Of a stretch of 64,000 nucleotides of DNA, positions 10,371 through 23,700 are shown one piece after another (within the stretch, counting starts at the first letter, position 1; every line of letters starts with the position of its first letter). A model generated the notes under the pieces. That model searched no databases, had not been told where the DNA came from, and saw only the letters and a list, made by a program, of their open reading frames with translations. This stretch comes from Posidonia oceanica. Lineage: Eukaryota; Streptophyta; Magnoliopsida; Alismatales; Posidoniaceae. A program made the translations under genes and the position numbers. The stretch is taken from contig JAZBRS010000074.1 in the NCBI GenBank assembly GCA_037176725.1, positions 66,220,001-66,284,000 on the forward strand, written 5' to 3'.

Positions 10371-10727
10371 CCCAGCCGGGAGCGCTGGGCGGCTTTTGCC
10401 CGTGCTGATGGTGTTGGTCTGCAGAGATTCTAGCATCCAAGTGTAATGCATGGTACTTTTGTAGCTTCCCTTGGCATTGAGAGTGTTGATAGTTGCTTCT
10501 GAGCTTGTAGGTTCTGATAGTGCCCTTCTCATGACTCAAAGGGGCTGAAGAGATATGCTGAAGATATGATTGTAAGACCATGTATGCACCATGTCATGGG
10601 AGCCAAACCAAACATACAAGCACATGGTACAAAACACCCTTGCATTAACAAAGTCTTGATTACATGCCTATGACAGGCAGAACAGAGTACAGCAAGACTC
10701 AAAAAGGGATAAGCAGATGCAGGTGCC
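10371..10727 (-). other. B segment between accessory ORF and 3' UTR array
   Basis: Corresponds to the region just after the accessory ORF in A (39415-39700). No ORF is conserved and no repeat is apparent. Confidence 0.45.
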
Positions 10728-11926
10728 CTAGTCAGTACGGGCCTTCTTCGACTTCCTAGTGTCAGGGAAGAGAGGTGCGCCAAGCGGGATCTCGTTGATG
10801 GGCCAGAGTCCTGCACTTCAGTTAGATACTCAGGAGTACATCCTGAGCTCCCTGCTGTTGCAATGTCTGTGGACTTTATGCCATGGCGCAGGAGGTCTGC
10901 TAACTCTGTTGTGGGTGCAACTGTGCTGAAGGGATAGGGCCGGACTAGTTTTGGCGCAGTGCTGTCAACAAATGCCCCTTGGCGGAGACCAAATTACCGC
11001 ATGACCCTGATGGGATGATACTCCACGCCTTTAGTGAATCCTGGCAGGACGACCAGGCGCATGTCATGGGCGTCGAAGAAGATGGTGAACGGCTCTGCTG
11101 CAGATGGGATGATACGCCAAGTTACTGTATCATCAGTCAGCTATTCCAGCCTTTCGTACTCTTCGCGGACAGTTTTGATGGTCTTGGCATGGTCGCTGCT
11201 GTAGTAAGTCTCAAATGCATGCTTCTGGGGGCACAGGATGTCTACCTCCAGGTGTCCGGCTAACCACACTTGTACTAGGGCCCCGCAGCCATGAAAGTGG
11301 CGGCAGCGGCGCAAAATGCAGTCCAATCCGTGGTAGGTCTCAGCCAAGACGATAGGTGCCAGGTCAATTTGGCGGGTTACCACAGCAAGGGCGATCTCCG
11401 CAACTTCAATAGCTACAGTCATCCGGCCATGACTGAAAATCAGCTCGCCCAAGAAGCAAGTGACAAAGCCGCGAAGCCACAGTTCATCTCCTAGTTCAGT
11501 GCACTTCTTGGAGACTTCTTCAAAATAGTTCAGGCAGAGGGCAGGTGCGGGTCCATCGACGCAGACCAATCTCTTCTCGCAGATTTGTGCAGAGAGCCCT
11601 GTAAGTTGCCTTAGGACGGTGACATAGCCGGAATGCCCCATGAACATAGCAGGTCCCATGAGCGTGGAGAAGCCGCAGATTCGGTGCACTTCTTCCAGGG
11701 TAAGTGTCAGCTCCGTCCTTCCGAAGTGGAAAACATGGTGTGCCGATTTCCAGAACCTTGCAGCAGCACACAAGAGATGTCGGCTGACCTCCACATTAGC
11801 AACTTTCAGAAGCCTGGGTGGGATGCCCCACAGGCTCAACTTTTCAAGGTTAGCTTCGGTGAGCATGGCAATCCATCCTCAGAGGGTCTCAGAGCAGTGT
11901 GCTGGGGTCAGCAAAAGGGGTATCGC
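10728..11926 (-). pseudogene. 3' accessory ORF of B (DUF7745-like), broken
   Basis: The minus-strand copy of the downstream ORF. An uninterrupted piece (11141-11866) contains the RHLLCAAARFWK motif, TLTLEEVHRICGF and the long conserved helical middle ending near YERLE. Upstream, the ATG of the other copies is lost and a TGA follows the HCSETL motif. Downstream there are further stops, and a 1-bp loss near 10800 shifts the frame before the conserved basic tail SKKAR, which is still recognisable with its stop at 10728. The function is unknown. It has the same relative position as in A, D and E1. Confidence 0.75.
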
Positions 11927-13446
11927 CTGTACAAGGCAGAGCCGCACGAGAGGCACCCTTGTCTTCGTCCGTGCGGAGCGAGGAGACAAAGGAAGGGGGG
12001 CTTCGTTTGCCTGGAACGAAGTCACAAAGGAGGCGCGCTTGTCCTTGTTCTGTACGGAGCAAGGGGACAAGCGGAAAAGAGACTTCGTCCGTCTGGAGCG
12101 AAATCACACAGGGATTAGGGGTAGCGCCCGATTGCGCAGACCCGATGGCCCAAGGGGGCCCCAGGGGGTGCCAAGGTTGTCCTGCTGCCTCTGGAGTGAT
12201 CGCCCTGTCTCTGGCTACTGATGCTTTCCCTGAGCTACTGGACTGGCGGTGATAAGCTGATCTAAAGCTTGGAGGCAGTCAACCTGCCTTGGCAGAAGTA
12301 CTGTCCCAGTGTTGAGACGAGCCTTGCAGAGTGGGAGGAAAAGGGGGTGGGGATGATTTGATAGTGAATAGATGCATGCATGCTCTATACTAAATTTACC
12401 GCCCTTAGCATACGGAGTGCTTAATGCCTGCTGCAAAGGAAGGAGTAGTCTCTGACTCACTAGACTCTACTCGGATTCCTAACTGTTGGTGGCACTCTGG
12501 AAAGGGTGTTATGGGTGCTTGGATGGTGTAGTGAGGACAGGTTCCATGCCAAACTCTCAAGGAGCTACACCTACTCTTTTCATTTTTTCTTGTCTTTTTT
12601 TTTCCCACATAGGTGTGTATGACTTTCCTTATCCCTGGCCTGGGGGGAAGATGGGTGTCTGGTGATGGCTGGGACGACTGGTTAGCCCCCATAGGATCCA
12701 TGTACTTCCCAGGCGCAAATTTGGTTCCTCTCTAAGACAGGGAAAGGGGCGGAATCATGCTGCCTACCTTTGTTTCTGGGGCTGACCTTGTTTTTGCCTC
12801 TCCCTTTTTTTTGTTTTGCTTACTGTTGCTTTTTTTTTTTTTTGTCCTTTCTTTCTTGTTCCCTTTCGTTTTTTGCTGCTTCCTTCTTCTTCTTTTTTTT
12901 TGTTTTTTTTTTTTGCAAGCTTCCGCCGTCCCTAACTCAGAGGTAATGGGCGCCTGGTTCTGAGGCAAAAGGGGCTAGGCTTTGCATAGCTTGTGGATTT
13001 GTAGGCGTGGATGTGGATCCTCTCCAAGGTAGATTGGAGGGACGAGGTTGTACTACACACCTCTATCTCCAGGGTTAACTCCTGTCTTCGCCTTCTAGTT
13101 TTCTATGGGGGCTAGGCTAAGGCATGTGGGTCTTGCTCACACTCTCTCATACCCTAGGATTGTTTTCTCCATCCTGAGGTGTAGGTCTTGGAAGAGTTTA
13201 GACATTTCGTCTGTCCTCCTTGGATGGTGGCTCCCTCACTGGTTAGGACATCCAAGCAGTGTCAAGTGAGGTAGAGGGTACTCCTTCTAGAGTAGGCAAG
13301 CATCTCCGATTTTCGTCATCGAGCCTATGATAGCGATGTACATAATGCATTTACAACCTCCTGTTGAAAAATAAACAAGCCTAAAATGCATGGGAAAGAA
13401 GGAATGCAAGAAGTATGAAGGAAAAGGTGTGCAAGGTGGCAACAGG
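11927..13446 (-). other. B spacer between integrase and accessory ORF
   Basis: Non-coding. At 11950-12110 there is a B-specific cluster of inverted repeats, for example CTTCGTT/AACGAAG around 12001-12021 and GCTTGTCC with GGGACAAGC near 12040-12076. At about 12805-12915 lies a T-rich tract (A-rich in element orientation) matching the A-rich tracts at 37320-37440 in A and 59480-59580 in D. Text around 13060-13290 matches 36950-37080 of A. Confidence 0.6.
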
Positions 13447-16400
13447 CTACTGGTAGTACTGCTTGAGGTAGCATGAGTTGACTGGCTCAGACTGCTCGAC
13501 CTGATCCATGTCCTTAAGGACTGCTGCACCGTCGGAGAAGATCCGCTTGATTAAGAAGGGGCCACGCCATTTGGGCCGGAATTTCCCTCGGTCGTCGGGG
13601 AGATGGACGGCTCGGAGGACCATATCCCCTAGATTGAAGCTTTTAGGCCTAACCTTCTTTAGGTATGCTCTGGTCGAGCGCTTCTGGTAGCACTGAGCAT
13701 GATGTATGGCTTGCAACCTATGCTCATCGATCAGGTTTAGCTGGATGCAGCGGTCTTCGACCCATTCTACTTCCTCCAGCTCAGCTTCTCGTAGGATCCG
13801 TAGTGAGGGGATCTCTACTTCAACAGGCAGCACTGCCTCCATGCCGTATACCAGAGAATACGGGGTGGCCCCTGTTGAGGTCCGGACTGATGTTCTGTAT
13901 GCCCAGAGTGCGTACGGAAGCTTGTCATGCCAGTCCTTGTGAGTCTCTACCATCTTTTTCAAGATTTTGATAAGATTTTTGTTGGCAGACTCTACCGTGC
14001 CATTCATCTGTGGCCGATAAGGCGAGGATCGGTGATGCTTGATGTGGAAGCCTTGCAGGTAGTCTTTGATCCTCTTGGCGATGAAGTTTGTGCCGTTATC
14101 AGAGATGAGCGCATGTGGGACCCCATACCTGGCTATGATATTGTTTCTGATAAACTTTTAGGTAGCCACGGTAGTTACTGTCTTGTAGGAGGTCGCTTCC
14201 ACCCACTTAGTAAAGTAGTCGATCGCCATCAGGATGTAGCGATGACCGTTGGAAGCTGGTGGGTGTATGGCGCCAATGATGTCGATCCCCCAGGTGGAGA
14301 AGGGCCATAGCGAAGACATGCTGTGCAGTTCTTGTAGGGGCGCGTGTATGAAATTCCCATGGATCTGGTAGCTATGGCACTTGCGCACAAATTGGCAGCA
14401 GTCTGCCTCCATGGTTGACCAGAAGTAGCCTTGGAGCATGATCTTCTTTGTTAGCAGCACACCATTCATGTGAGGGCCGCAGGTCCCTGCATGGACTTGG
14501 AGCATTAGTGTGTCAGCCTCCTTCTTGTTTACGCAGCGTAGGAGCATCTGATTGTAGGATCTTCTGTACAGATGTCCCGCCCCTATCACATACTTTGATG
14601 CCAGATGCGCCAGAGTTTTTCTGTCTGTGGCTGAGGCGCCGGGTGGAGGGCTGCCAGATTCAAGGAAGACTTTAATGTCGTGGTACCAAGGAAGCTCCTC
14701 TGCTGGATCCGCCTCCTCGATAGTCATGCAGTGTGCGGGCTGTTCCATACGAGAGACTGATACATCCACTGCACGGCCTTCGGGTATAGATAGCCAAGAT
14801 GCAAGGGTTGCCAGGGCATCTTCATAGGCGTTCTTGGCTCTATTCATGTAAGTGAAGCGGATGTCTTCAAATTCTCCTATCAGCTTCAGCAGGCATTCAT
14901 GATATGGTACCAGCTTAGGGTCCTTAGTCTTCCAATCGCTGTTAACCTGGGAGATGACCAGCATCGCATCTCCGTGCACATGCAGCTTGCGCACATCATG
15001 CTCAAGCGCGACTTGCAGTCCCAGCAGGCAGGCTCCATACTCCGCTTCATTGTTGGTGCAAGGGAATATCATCTTCCTTGCAAAGGGGATTATAACTTCC
15101 TACAGCGTTGATAGGACAGCGCCGATGCCTCTGCCCCTTCTATTAACTGCGCCATTGAAGTACAGATGCCACTGTAATTTGTCTTCAGGATTTTTCTGCT
15201 TTAAATCCTCCATGGTGAATAGAATGTCTTCATCAGGGAACTGTGTCTGCAGAGGCTGGTATTCAGGTAAGGGGAAGTCGGCCAGATGATCTGCCATGGC
15301 TTGCCCTTTCATTGACTTTTGTGTGACGAAGGTGATGTCGTACTGAGATAATAACACCAGCCACTTAACGCATCTGTCCACCATAGCCGGCTTCTGAAAA
15401 AGGTACTTGATTGGATCATGTCGGCATAAGAGCTGAACTGGGTGCGCCATCATGTAATGCCTTAACTTCTGTGCGGCCCAGACTAAAGATAGGCAGGTCT
15501 TCTCTATGGTGCTATACCTGGCTTCGCAATCAGTAAACTTCTTGCTCAGGTAGTAGATGGCATGCTCCTTTCTACCAGTCTCATCATGTTGGCCCAAGAC
15601 GGCGCCCATGGAATGCTGCGTGGTAGAAAGATAGAGAATCAGAGGCCTCCCTGGCACGGGAGAGACTAGGATAGGAGGCTTGATCAGGAGCTGCTTGATC
15701 TTGTCAAATGCAGCTTGGCACTCCTCACTCCAGTTGATCTGTGCATTCTTCTTCAGGAGCTTAAAGATTGGTTCACAGATAGGAGTAAGTTGCGCAATGA
15801 ACCGGCTGATGAACTGCAGGCGCCCCAGTAGGCCTCTGACCTCTTTCTCAGTCTTGGGGGGTGGCATGTCTATGATGGCTTTAGCCTTACTTGGGTCTAC
15901 TTCAATCCCCCTCTAGCTAACGATATAGCCCAACAGCTTGCCGGATGATACCCTGAACACGCATTTACTGGGGTTAAGGCGAAGCTTGTACTTCCTCAAG
16001 CGATCAAAGAGCTTCTTGAGGCAGATAAGATGATCCTCAAGCTCCCTAGACTTAGCAATGATGTCATCCACGTAAACCTCGACTTCTTGGTGCATGAGGT
16101 CATGGAATAATGCCGTCATCACCCTCTGGTATGTTGCTCCGGCATTCTTGAGCCCAAATGGCATGACCTGATAGCAGAAGACTCCCCAGGGGGTGGTGAA
16201 TGAGGTCTTCTCCATGTCTTCTTCCGCCATTCTAATCTGATTGTAGCCGGAGAAGCCGTCCATGAAAGATAGCATCTTATGACCTGTAGTGTTGTCGACT
16301 AGGACGTCGATGTGAGGCAATGGGAAATCGTCCTTGGGACTTGCCTTGTTCAGGTCCCTGTAGTCGATACAGATCTGGACTTGGCCGTCCTTCTTGGGCA

Positions 16401-16953
16401 CCGGCATGTTTGCAAGCCACTCTGGATAGAGGACGACTTTGAGAAAACCAACATTGTGCTGCTTCATGATTTCCTCTTTGATTTTGAGCAGCCATTGTGG
16501 TCGCCACTTTCGGGGCTTTTGCTTTACTGGCTTCGCATCTGGATCTAAAGGCAAGTTGTGCACCACGATCTCGACATCAAGGCCGACCATGTCTTCATAG
16601 CTCCAGGCAAAGACATCTGCGTATTCCATAAGGAATGTAATGAACTCTACTCTAGCTTAGGGCGGCAATAGGGTGCTGATGCGAATCTCCCTGACATCTT
16701 CAGCTGTGCCAACATTGATAACCTCCGTCTCCTCCTCGACATGGAGGTTGGGCCCTTCCGGGTTGTCATCATAAGGCTGGAACTCGAGCGACGATTCATC
16801 ATTCTCATCTACGCCTAAATCCCCCTCCTCCTCACATGCAATAAGTTTTGAGAGGATCTCCTTCTCAAATGTGGGATCTGTAATGTCGAAGGAGTCGACA
16901 GGTTCCGCCTCTTGATCCGGATGACGCCTTAGGATAGTCACACTCACCCGAGT
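13447..16953 (-). pseudogene. B pol: RT - RNase H - RNase H - integrase, broken
   Basis: Codes on the minus strand for the replication enzymes. RT (about 15913-16629) has the WRPQWLLKIKEEI entry, PVPKKDGQ, YRDLNKASPKDDFPLP, FGLKNAGATYQR and catalytic YVDD. The native RNase H (about 15240-15640) has lost two acidic residues. The second RNase H (about 14760-15180) has its first catalytic Asp changed to Asn (YFNGA). Integrase (13447-14700) shows a zinc-binding region in which one CxxC cysteine is Tyr (CHSY), the GID and SDNGTNF aspartates, and GTVESANK. Stops are at about 16654, 15915, 15105, 14158 and others. The gene ends at 13447 with the same CYLKQYYQ tail as A. Confidence 0.9.
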
Positions 16954-18779
16954 ATTTTTGTAGGCTCGGTGGGTGACGCCTGCTTCAGTGGCCCCTGGTC
17001 CCGCTAACTGATCTGGCTGCTCTATCTATTCTGATTGCTCTAGCACTGTTGTCACTGCTGGGACTACCTGGAATACTGGGACTACACTGTCTGCTACTGC
17101 TGCTGCCTCTACCGTCCCACGCTTCGCGTTTTCAGGTGTGCTTGCGGGGAGTGCTGGATATGGACAACCGTTCCCTAAGCAACGAATCTGTGTACTGTCG
17201 CCAGCTGTGCCACTTGTGCAGGACATGTGCCGCACGAACCACCTAGACCCATCTTCAGGCTGTGAAGTGATTAATTCATTTGGTCTAGTGGATGCTGCCC
17301 CCAGTTTTTCTTCTAAGACCATGATTAGGGAATGGTCCTGCGGCAGGGAGGGATCTGTGGCCACGGCTTTCCCTTTCTTCAACATGTGCTGCTCGGCGGC
17401 GTCTTCAGCGAACACCGTGAGTTGCTCCTGGAAGAGCAATTCCAAGTCTTCAAGCTTGTTAGCCACCAGGGCTTCTACAGTCGCACCTTCCTCGTCTTTG
17501 GAGGGTGTGTCGACGTAATAAGCACAAGCAACCTCTTCAGAGTCCTGCTCGGCAATTCCTGCGCCTACGGGGCCTGCTCTGGCTTCTAAGCATATCACCA
17601 ACCTGGGTATCTGCCCTATTACTAGCTGGCTGGCTGGCTAACCTCCTGGCGCGACTGGTTGCAGCACTGGAGAGACCAGAGATGTGAACAGGCTGGTCAG
17701 AGATGCCACTGACAGGGGCATTGACAGGGACAGTGCTGCAGCTGGAGGGGAGGCAGAGACGCTCTTCTGATGGTCCAACAGTTGGACGGTTGCTCTAAGG
17801 GATGAAGCGCCGGTAGCCATGTGTGATGGTGGTTGTTTCTCTGTAGTAGCGGTGGGGGTCTTCCACAGTATTAGATCTGCTAAAGCTGACGGCGGTATGG
17901 CTAATGGTGCCGCCTGGTTTGCTTGTGGAGCTACTGATGAGGCGGGCTGAGTCATGCCGTCGCCTGAATTGACTGATTGCACCCCTGGAAAAGATAACCT
18001 CAGTAGTGGTGTGACTGCGGCCATGGGTGGACAAGTGACTGGTGCCCGCAGAGGTACTCCTGATCCTGGAGCTGCTGAAATGGCTGTCATAGGCACTAGT
18101 GAAGCTGCAGAAGAAGGAACCATCATCTCTGACACAAACCTTACCAAATCTGCCACTGTATCAGGACAAGGGAGGGCCAGGCAGATTGACCTGGAGATTG
18201 CAGGGATGATCTGAGCTTCTTCCTTGGACTGTGCTGGGATAATCGTGCCGGGTTGCTCTTCATCAGAATAACAATCCTCCATGCAGACCCACTCCTCTGT
18301 CGGCAGTGGGGGACTTTGGCACGGTGCCGGCTGGGCTGTAGTTGAGCTCGTGTTTGGGTCGAGAAGACCTACACTAACGAAGTTAGTGAGGTCCTGCGGG
18401 ATCACAAGCTTCTGCTTCCCTGAATGCAAGCGCTCACCGTCGCGGGGTTGCCATTCATATCCCAGGCCTTGGAACTTCTCGCGCTCCTCGGTAGTAACCA
18501 GCTCGGCGATCCCTTGCTCGTGACGCCCAAGTGGCATTTCCTTCTCATAGCCCCACCTGCGGCAAACGTTCTCGACCATCCTGGAAGGGTTGCAATGAAC
18601 GGCCTGAGAGCTGACACGCTCAAGAAGAGGAATAAAGTTAACCGGCTCAAAACGATTAACGCGGTATAAAGTATCCGACGGCTTAGGATCAAATTGGACA
18701 GTTGGCCGGGATACAGAAGAGATCGCCTCGACCGGTTCCTTATCAAAGTTTTCAGCCATTACAATGATAACATCGTCGT
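16954..18779 (-). pseudogene. B linker between protease and RT
   Basis: A low-complexity, Ser/Ala/Pro/Val-rich stretch joining protease to RT. It is open from 18837 to 17638, then a TAG (17635-17637), then open to about 17026. Two short islands are conserved with A: YYVDTPSKDEEG (A has YYVDSPSDEEEG) and a block ending GSRWFVRHM. It is continuous with protease and RT in one frame apart from that stop, and it is open at the positions where A has TGA (32243) and TAG (32378). This shows that the ancestral gag-pol was one frame through this region. Confidence 0.7.
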
Positions 18780-19499
18780 CGTAGCAGAACTTGATCATTT
18801 GGTGGAGGGTCGAGGGGATCACCTGATGCTTGTGCAACCAAGGGTGCCAAGCAGGAGATTAAAAGAAGGCTCCAAGTTGACGACATAAAAGTCAACATCG
18901 AATTCGACTAGGCCAATGGTAAGAGGAATAACCAGGATCCCTAGAGAATCATGGTGCGTGTTGTCAAAAGAGGTCATTCCTTCCGCGGCAGGCATGATGT
19001 CCTCGGCCTTGAATCCGAGCTTCAATGCTGTGTGCAAGGGACAGACGTTAAGGCTTGACCCATTATCGACCAGCGAGAGGGGAATACAGAACCTTTTGAA
19101 CTGCACTATAATGAACAGGGGTTGATTATGGTTAGTCCCCGCCGGGGACAGTTCATCGCTTGAGAAAGAGATGACCTGCGGCTCTGCGATCATGCCTACC
19201 ATATTCTCCAGAGTTGAAGGCTCGATGGTTTGGGACACATGGGCGGCCAGGAAGAATGGATCAGGTCCCAGATGGATATGTCAGCCTTGACTTTTTTCAG
19301 CTGGGCCGTTATGTCAGCTGAAGGCTGGTCTTTTTTGGTGGTAGGGATGGTGGTTTTGGTGGTAGGTTCGGTAGAAGGAAGATCGAGGGATTGGCCCATT
19401 GGAGGCTGGCTCACAGGCAGGGAGGGGTCTGTTGGTGGTTGGTTAGGCTCAGGGGGGTAGGCCTGGCTATTGGGGCTACAGGTTTGGTTGCTGGGGTGG
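18780..19499 (-). pseudogene. B protease (retropepsin-like), broken
   Basis: An aspartic protease of the retropepsin fold that would process the Gag-Pol precursor. The active-site loop reads LVDNGSSLNVCPL, with Asn in the middle of the usual D-S/T-G triad, as in A. Downstream are the IPLTIG flap-side segment and an FNLLLG motif where A has FNLLLGCPWLHKH. Frame changes near 18840 and 19200 split it into overlapping pieces. It lies directly downstream of the gag tail and upstream of the linker. Confidence 0.8.
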
Positions 19500-20707
19500 C
19501 GGGTCTGTACACCCTCCCTGACCGCGTGACATCTGCACACATCTCTGCCGCATAGTCATAATGAACGCAGTGGGTATCCCGGGTTAGGTTGATAACCAGG
19601 GGAGCATGAGCTGCGAGCTCGAGAGGGGTTGCCGAGGGGTTAGCCAATTGGCGGGCAGGTAAAGGTTGTAGCTGGGGAGGCTGTGCTAGTTCTGGCTGGG
19701 GTCTGGCCTGTAGGCAGACGGGGGGTTGAGCCTCTAGTTGTATGGCGGGCCTCGCGGCAGCACGCTCTGGCTTGGCGTCCAGTCGGATTATGTGAATTTC
19801 CGACTCAGAGCTAGCAAGTGCCGCAAGATAAAGAGAAGAAGAGACAGGCACAGAAAGATCCTGAATCAGATCAGAAGGGTCCACCACAGACGTAGCAGGC
19901 CCAGAGAGGAAGAGAGAGTGCACACCTGAAGTCCCCGCGCCTTCTGGGCCAGAATGCTCAGGCAGGGGCTAGTGGACGATGCTTGGATTATGAGGAGCTG
20001 CTCCTAATGCAGAGGTGGATGTTGGTGGAGAGGTGGAAGAAGATGCTGCCTCCTGAGTGTTGATACTGATGACCTTCCGTCAATCAGGTCCTGCACGGCT
20101 CCCCGCCGAGTGAAGCAATTATTCGTCGAGTGCCCGACTACTCGATGAAAATCGCAGAAGTGTTCCATCCTATACCACCTTGGAAGGGGATTCGGTGGTG
20201 GCCGGATTTTGGGGAGCGTGAGGAGTGATGCGACCTTGGGAAGAACGGCGCTCAACGGCTCTACCAGCTAAGTGTAGTTGCGTTGAGGGTGAGGCCGTCT
20301 CTGCCCTTGGTTTTGTCCTTGCCGAATCGGTGGGGCTGAGTAGACCGGTCGAGCGGTGGTGGTGATCTATGGTGTGTGAGGTGCACTAGGTGTGGGTGCA
20401 TATACTACTTGATTCGGGCCGGGCGGAGCTACCATGTGAATAGGAGCGGCAGGAGAGTCGACATAAGCAACTGTAGGCCGTGGGGGATCCCTCCTCCTAG
20501 GGTTGTTGTTGTTGCCACAGCCGTTGTTGCAAGTGTTGCTGCTACAACCGCCGCCGCTAGGGGATGTGGCTTGCTTGGCGAAGACGGAGAGCGTTGGGAA
20601 ATTGCCGCTCCGAAGGGTGCTCTCCACGCATGTGCCGACCCGAATCAGAGATGCAAAACTAGTGACGGCCTGAATGGCAAGTAGAGCGCCAGTGGATGGT
20701 TGCGCAC
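19500..20707 (-). pseudogene. B gag, C-terminal part (after element A insertion)
   Basis: Continues the gag reading frame broken by A: residues from the end of the capsid-like domain (STLRSGNFPTLSVFAKQA) into an Asn/Pro-rich region. A variant zinc knuckle FCDFHRVVGHSTNNC (about 20110-20170) follows, and the tail ends at YAAEMCADVTRSGRVYRP. That tail runs in frame into the protease, with Arg where A has a TGA stop. Internal stops and a frameshift near 19930-20000 inactivate it. Confidence 0.82.
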
Positions 20708-23700
20708 TGTTGACACCCCATCTTGATAAGCTTGGACCATTTGGGACCTTCTGGTGACTTCTGGATCTAAACCTACGTCAAAACAACCCCAATTCTCTTC
20801 ATCTTACCCTTCAAAACAAGCCTAAACTTGACTTAAGCCTACACCCCTTTCCCAAGCCCAAAACCTGCCCAAAAACCATAGGAAAATCCATCAACCCCTA
20901 CTTAGCAAACCTACCCAAACACTTAGAAACTTTCAAACCAAAACCACTCCCAAAAACCCTAGAAAACCTAGGTAAAACTACCCTTTTTCTACACCTCAAA
21001 ATCCTTCCAAAACTTTCTCAAAACTAAACCAAATCCCCAGAACCAACACTAGAAATCCTAGGCAACACATTCCCCAATTTTCACCCCTTTTCAAAACCTT
21101 TAAGCCCTCCATTCACCTAAATTATCGTTTTCTCTCTCTAGGATTATTCTTTTCTCTCTCCTCTCTCTCTCTTGATTATCCTCCTTCTTGGCATCCCCTT
21201 CTCTCCTTTTTTCTTGCCTGGCTGTGGGCCCCCCTTGTGCATCTATCTCTTCGCAAAATTATTTCTATTTTTATCTTATTTTTAGCATTTTTCCTAGCTT
21301 CCAAAAAATTATTTTCTTTCAACTCCTCTCTTTCCCCTTTATTCCTCCTTTTTCCCTTTTCTTCTTCCTTCTCCTTTCCTTTTTCTTTCTTTTGCTAAGT
21401 CCCTAAAAAATCCTTAAAAACTTCTAAAAACTTTAAAACAAAAGGAAAACAAACCAAAACCCTAAGAAAAATAATTAAAAATATTAAGCAAACAATTAAA
21501 AACCTAAACCCAACTAAATCTAACTAAAGCCAAAGAACAAGAATGCAAGCTAAAAAATACAAAACAAACAAAGAGAAAATGCTGTAAAATCAAGGAAAAA
21601 ACCGAAATGTAATCAAAACAGCTAAAAGTAAAATCCTATTAAAAACAACCAAGAGAACAAACCCTAAAAGAAAGAAAACACTTAAGAAATGCAAAGGCTA
21701 ATAATTAAGGAGGAAAAACCTAACTTAACAACTCTCAAAAGAAAAATTGAAAACATAATTAAAAAATAATAAAACAAACAATCAAAATTTAAGAACAGCT
21801 AATTAAAAACTTAACAAGAAAACCTAACCAAAGAAAAAAATGCTAAAAGAATTTAACAAACGAAATTAAGAAAAAGCAAATCCAAGAAGACCTAAGAAAA
21901 ATCCTAAAAGACTAAAATCAAAAGCCAAAACTCACCCTAATTAATCTAAAAACAAACCTTAACAAATCCTAATTAACATCCCAAGTACTTAACAAGAAAA
22001 ACATAATTAAAAAACAACTTAAAAGACTTAACAAACATTTAATCAAAATAAAAAATAAATTAAAAACAAAGAAAACCCTTAAAACCCTAATCAAACCCAA
22101 AATCCCTCTAAACCTGATTAACCAACCGAAAACAATCATTAAAAAATTTAATCACGGTCCTAACTTAAAATACAATCACTCTAATAATTTTATCTATTTT
22201 TATTTTATTTTTACCTAATTTATTTCTCCTCTCTTTCTCCTCTCTTTCTCCCTTTCTCCCTTTTTCTTTTTCTTTTTCTCCTGCTGGGCCCAGTCCGGCC
22301 CGTTCCACCTTCTTTCTTTTCTTTCTTTTTCTTTTTTTCGGCTGGCGGCCCGGCCCGCACCTTCCACCCCTCCTCTTCCCTTCTGCTTCTTCTTCCTTCT
22401 TCAGTTCTTCTTCCCGTGGCCTACAGCAGCACTCCCTCCTTCCTTTTGAATTCAATTCTTCCCTCTCCGTCCAATCAGCCTACAGCTTCGCCTCTCCTCT
22501 CTCAGCACTCAGCGGAACTTCCGGGAGGGCATTTACTGCCTGTCGACTCGCCGGCCTCCTCTCAACTTCAGCAGCAGTGCTCCCGCCGGTGGGGATTTGA
22601 ATCCCAGCACGCGTCTGTCCTCCGCAGCTGCATAAAGCTTCCAGGTCTTCTCCTCCTTCAAGCCTCTTTGTGTCGTCCTGAGAGAGAAAGCGTCCAGCAC
22701 CCAGAATCCTTGCAATTCCCCTCCCTTTCCTCTGCAAAAATCAGACCCTTTCCTCCTCTCCGATTCCATCCAATCCAGCACCCATTCCACCTAGCAAAAC
22801 TCTCCCAATTCCTCCCTCAATCTCGACCAAACTTCTAGCATCTCCACCCTTTCATTCCACACCCGAAGTCACCCTGAAATCATCCCCGACTACCCCATTT
22901 CCAACTCAGCAACCCAACACCTTCTTTCTCAGAATGACCAACTCCACAGCTCACGAAATCTTCCCAAATCCCAACACCTGACTCCCTGAATCACCAGCTC
23001 CCTAAACCACCTGAGCCTCAGCCATCATCACCACCACAGACCAAGCAAACCACCACAAATACCTGTGACCTTCCTCTGCCAGAAGATCACCCCACCTGCA
23101 AACTCCACCCACAGGTCCCCACGACCCAATTCAACCGCCCAGGAACACTCACTTAACCTCCAGAAGTTCACCGGCAGCTCCCACTCGGCCTGAGGAGCAG
23201 CGAACATCTCCCCCCGTCTCCGACTGCCTCCGTACACCCAAAAAATCTCGATCCTGTCTCCGGTCTTCAGAGCTCGCATCCAGGAGTCTGAGAAGCACCG
23301 GAGGGCTTCGCGGAAGCAACTCCGATCCTCGAGAGCAGCGGACGACGCCCGCAGTAGCCGGACCAAGCTCGCCGACTTCTGCAAAATCGACCGACGTCGG
23401 GAGGACGCTCCAGCCAGCAAATCAGGTATCTCTCTTCACCCCTAGGTTAGTCTTCTTCCTCTCTCGCTTCTCCGCCCTTCAGCCTGGGATTTCTCTCTCT
23501 CCTGCGCCGAGTCAACGTCAGGTTAGCATCGTCTTCTCCGGTGAGCTTCACTGCGCGTCTCGCCGCTCCGGTCAGCAGAACGTCGCTCCAGCAGCTGCCT
23601 CCGCTCCGCACGGGCCCCAGAAGCATGCTCCGGCCTTCAGATCGCAGCGACGCCGCCTCGTCCGCCTGGACTGTGCCTGAGAAGGTCTGCAGACCTCCGG

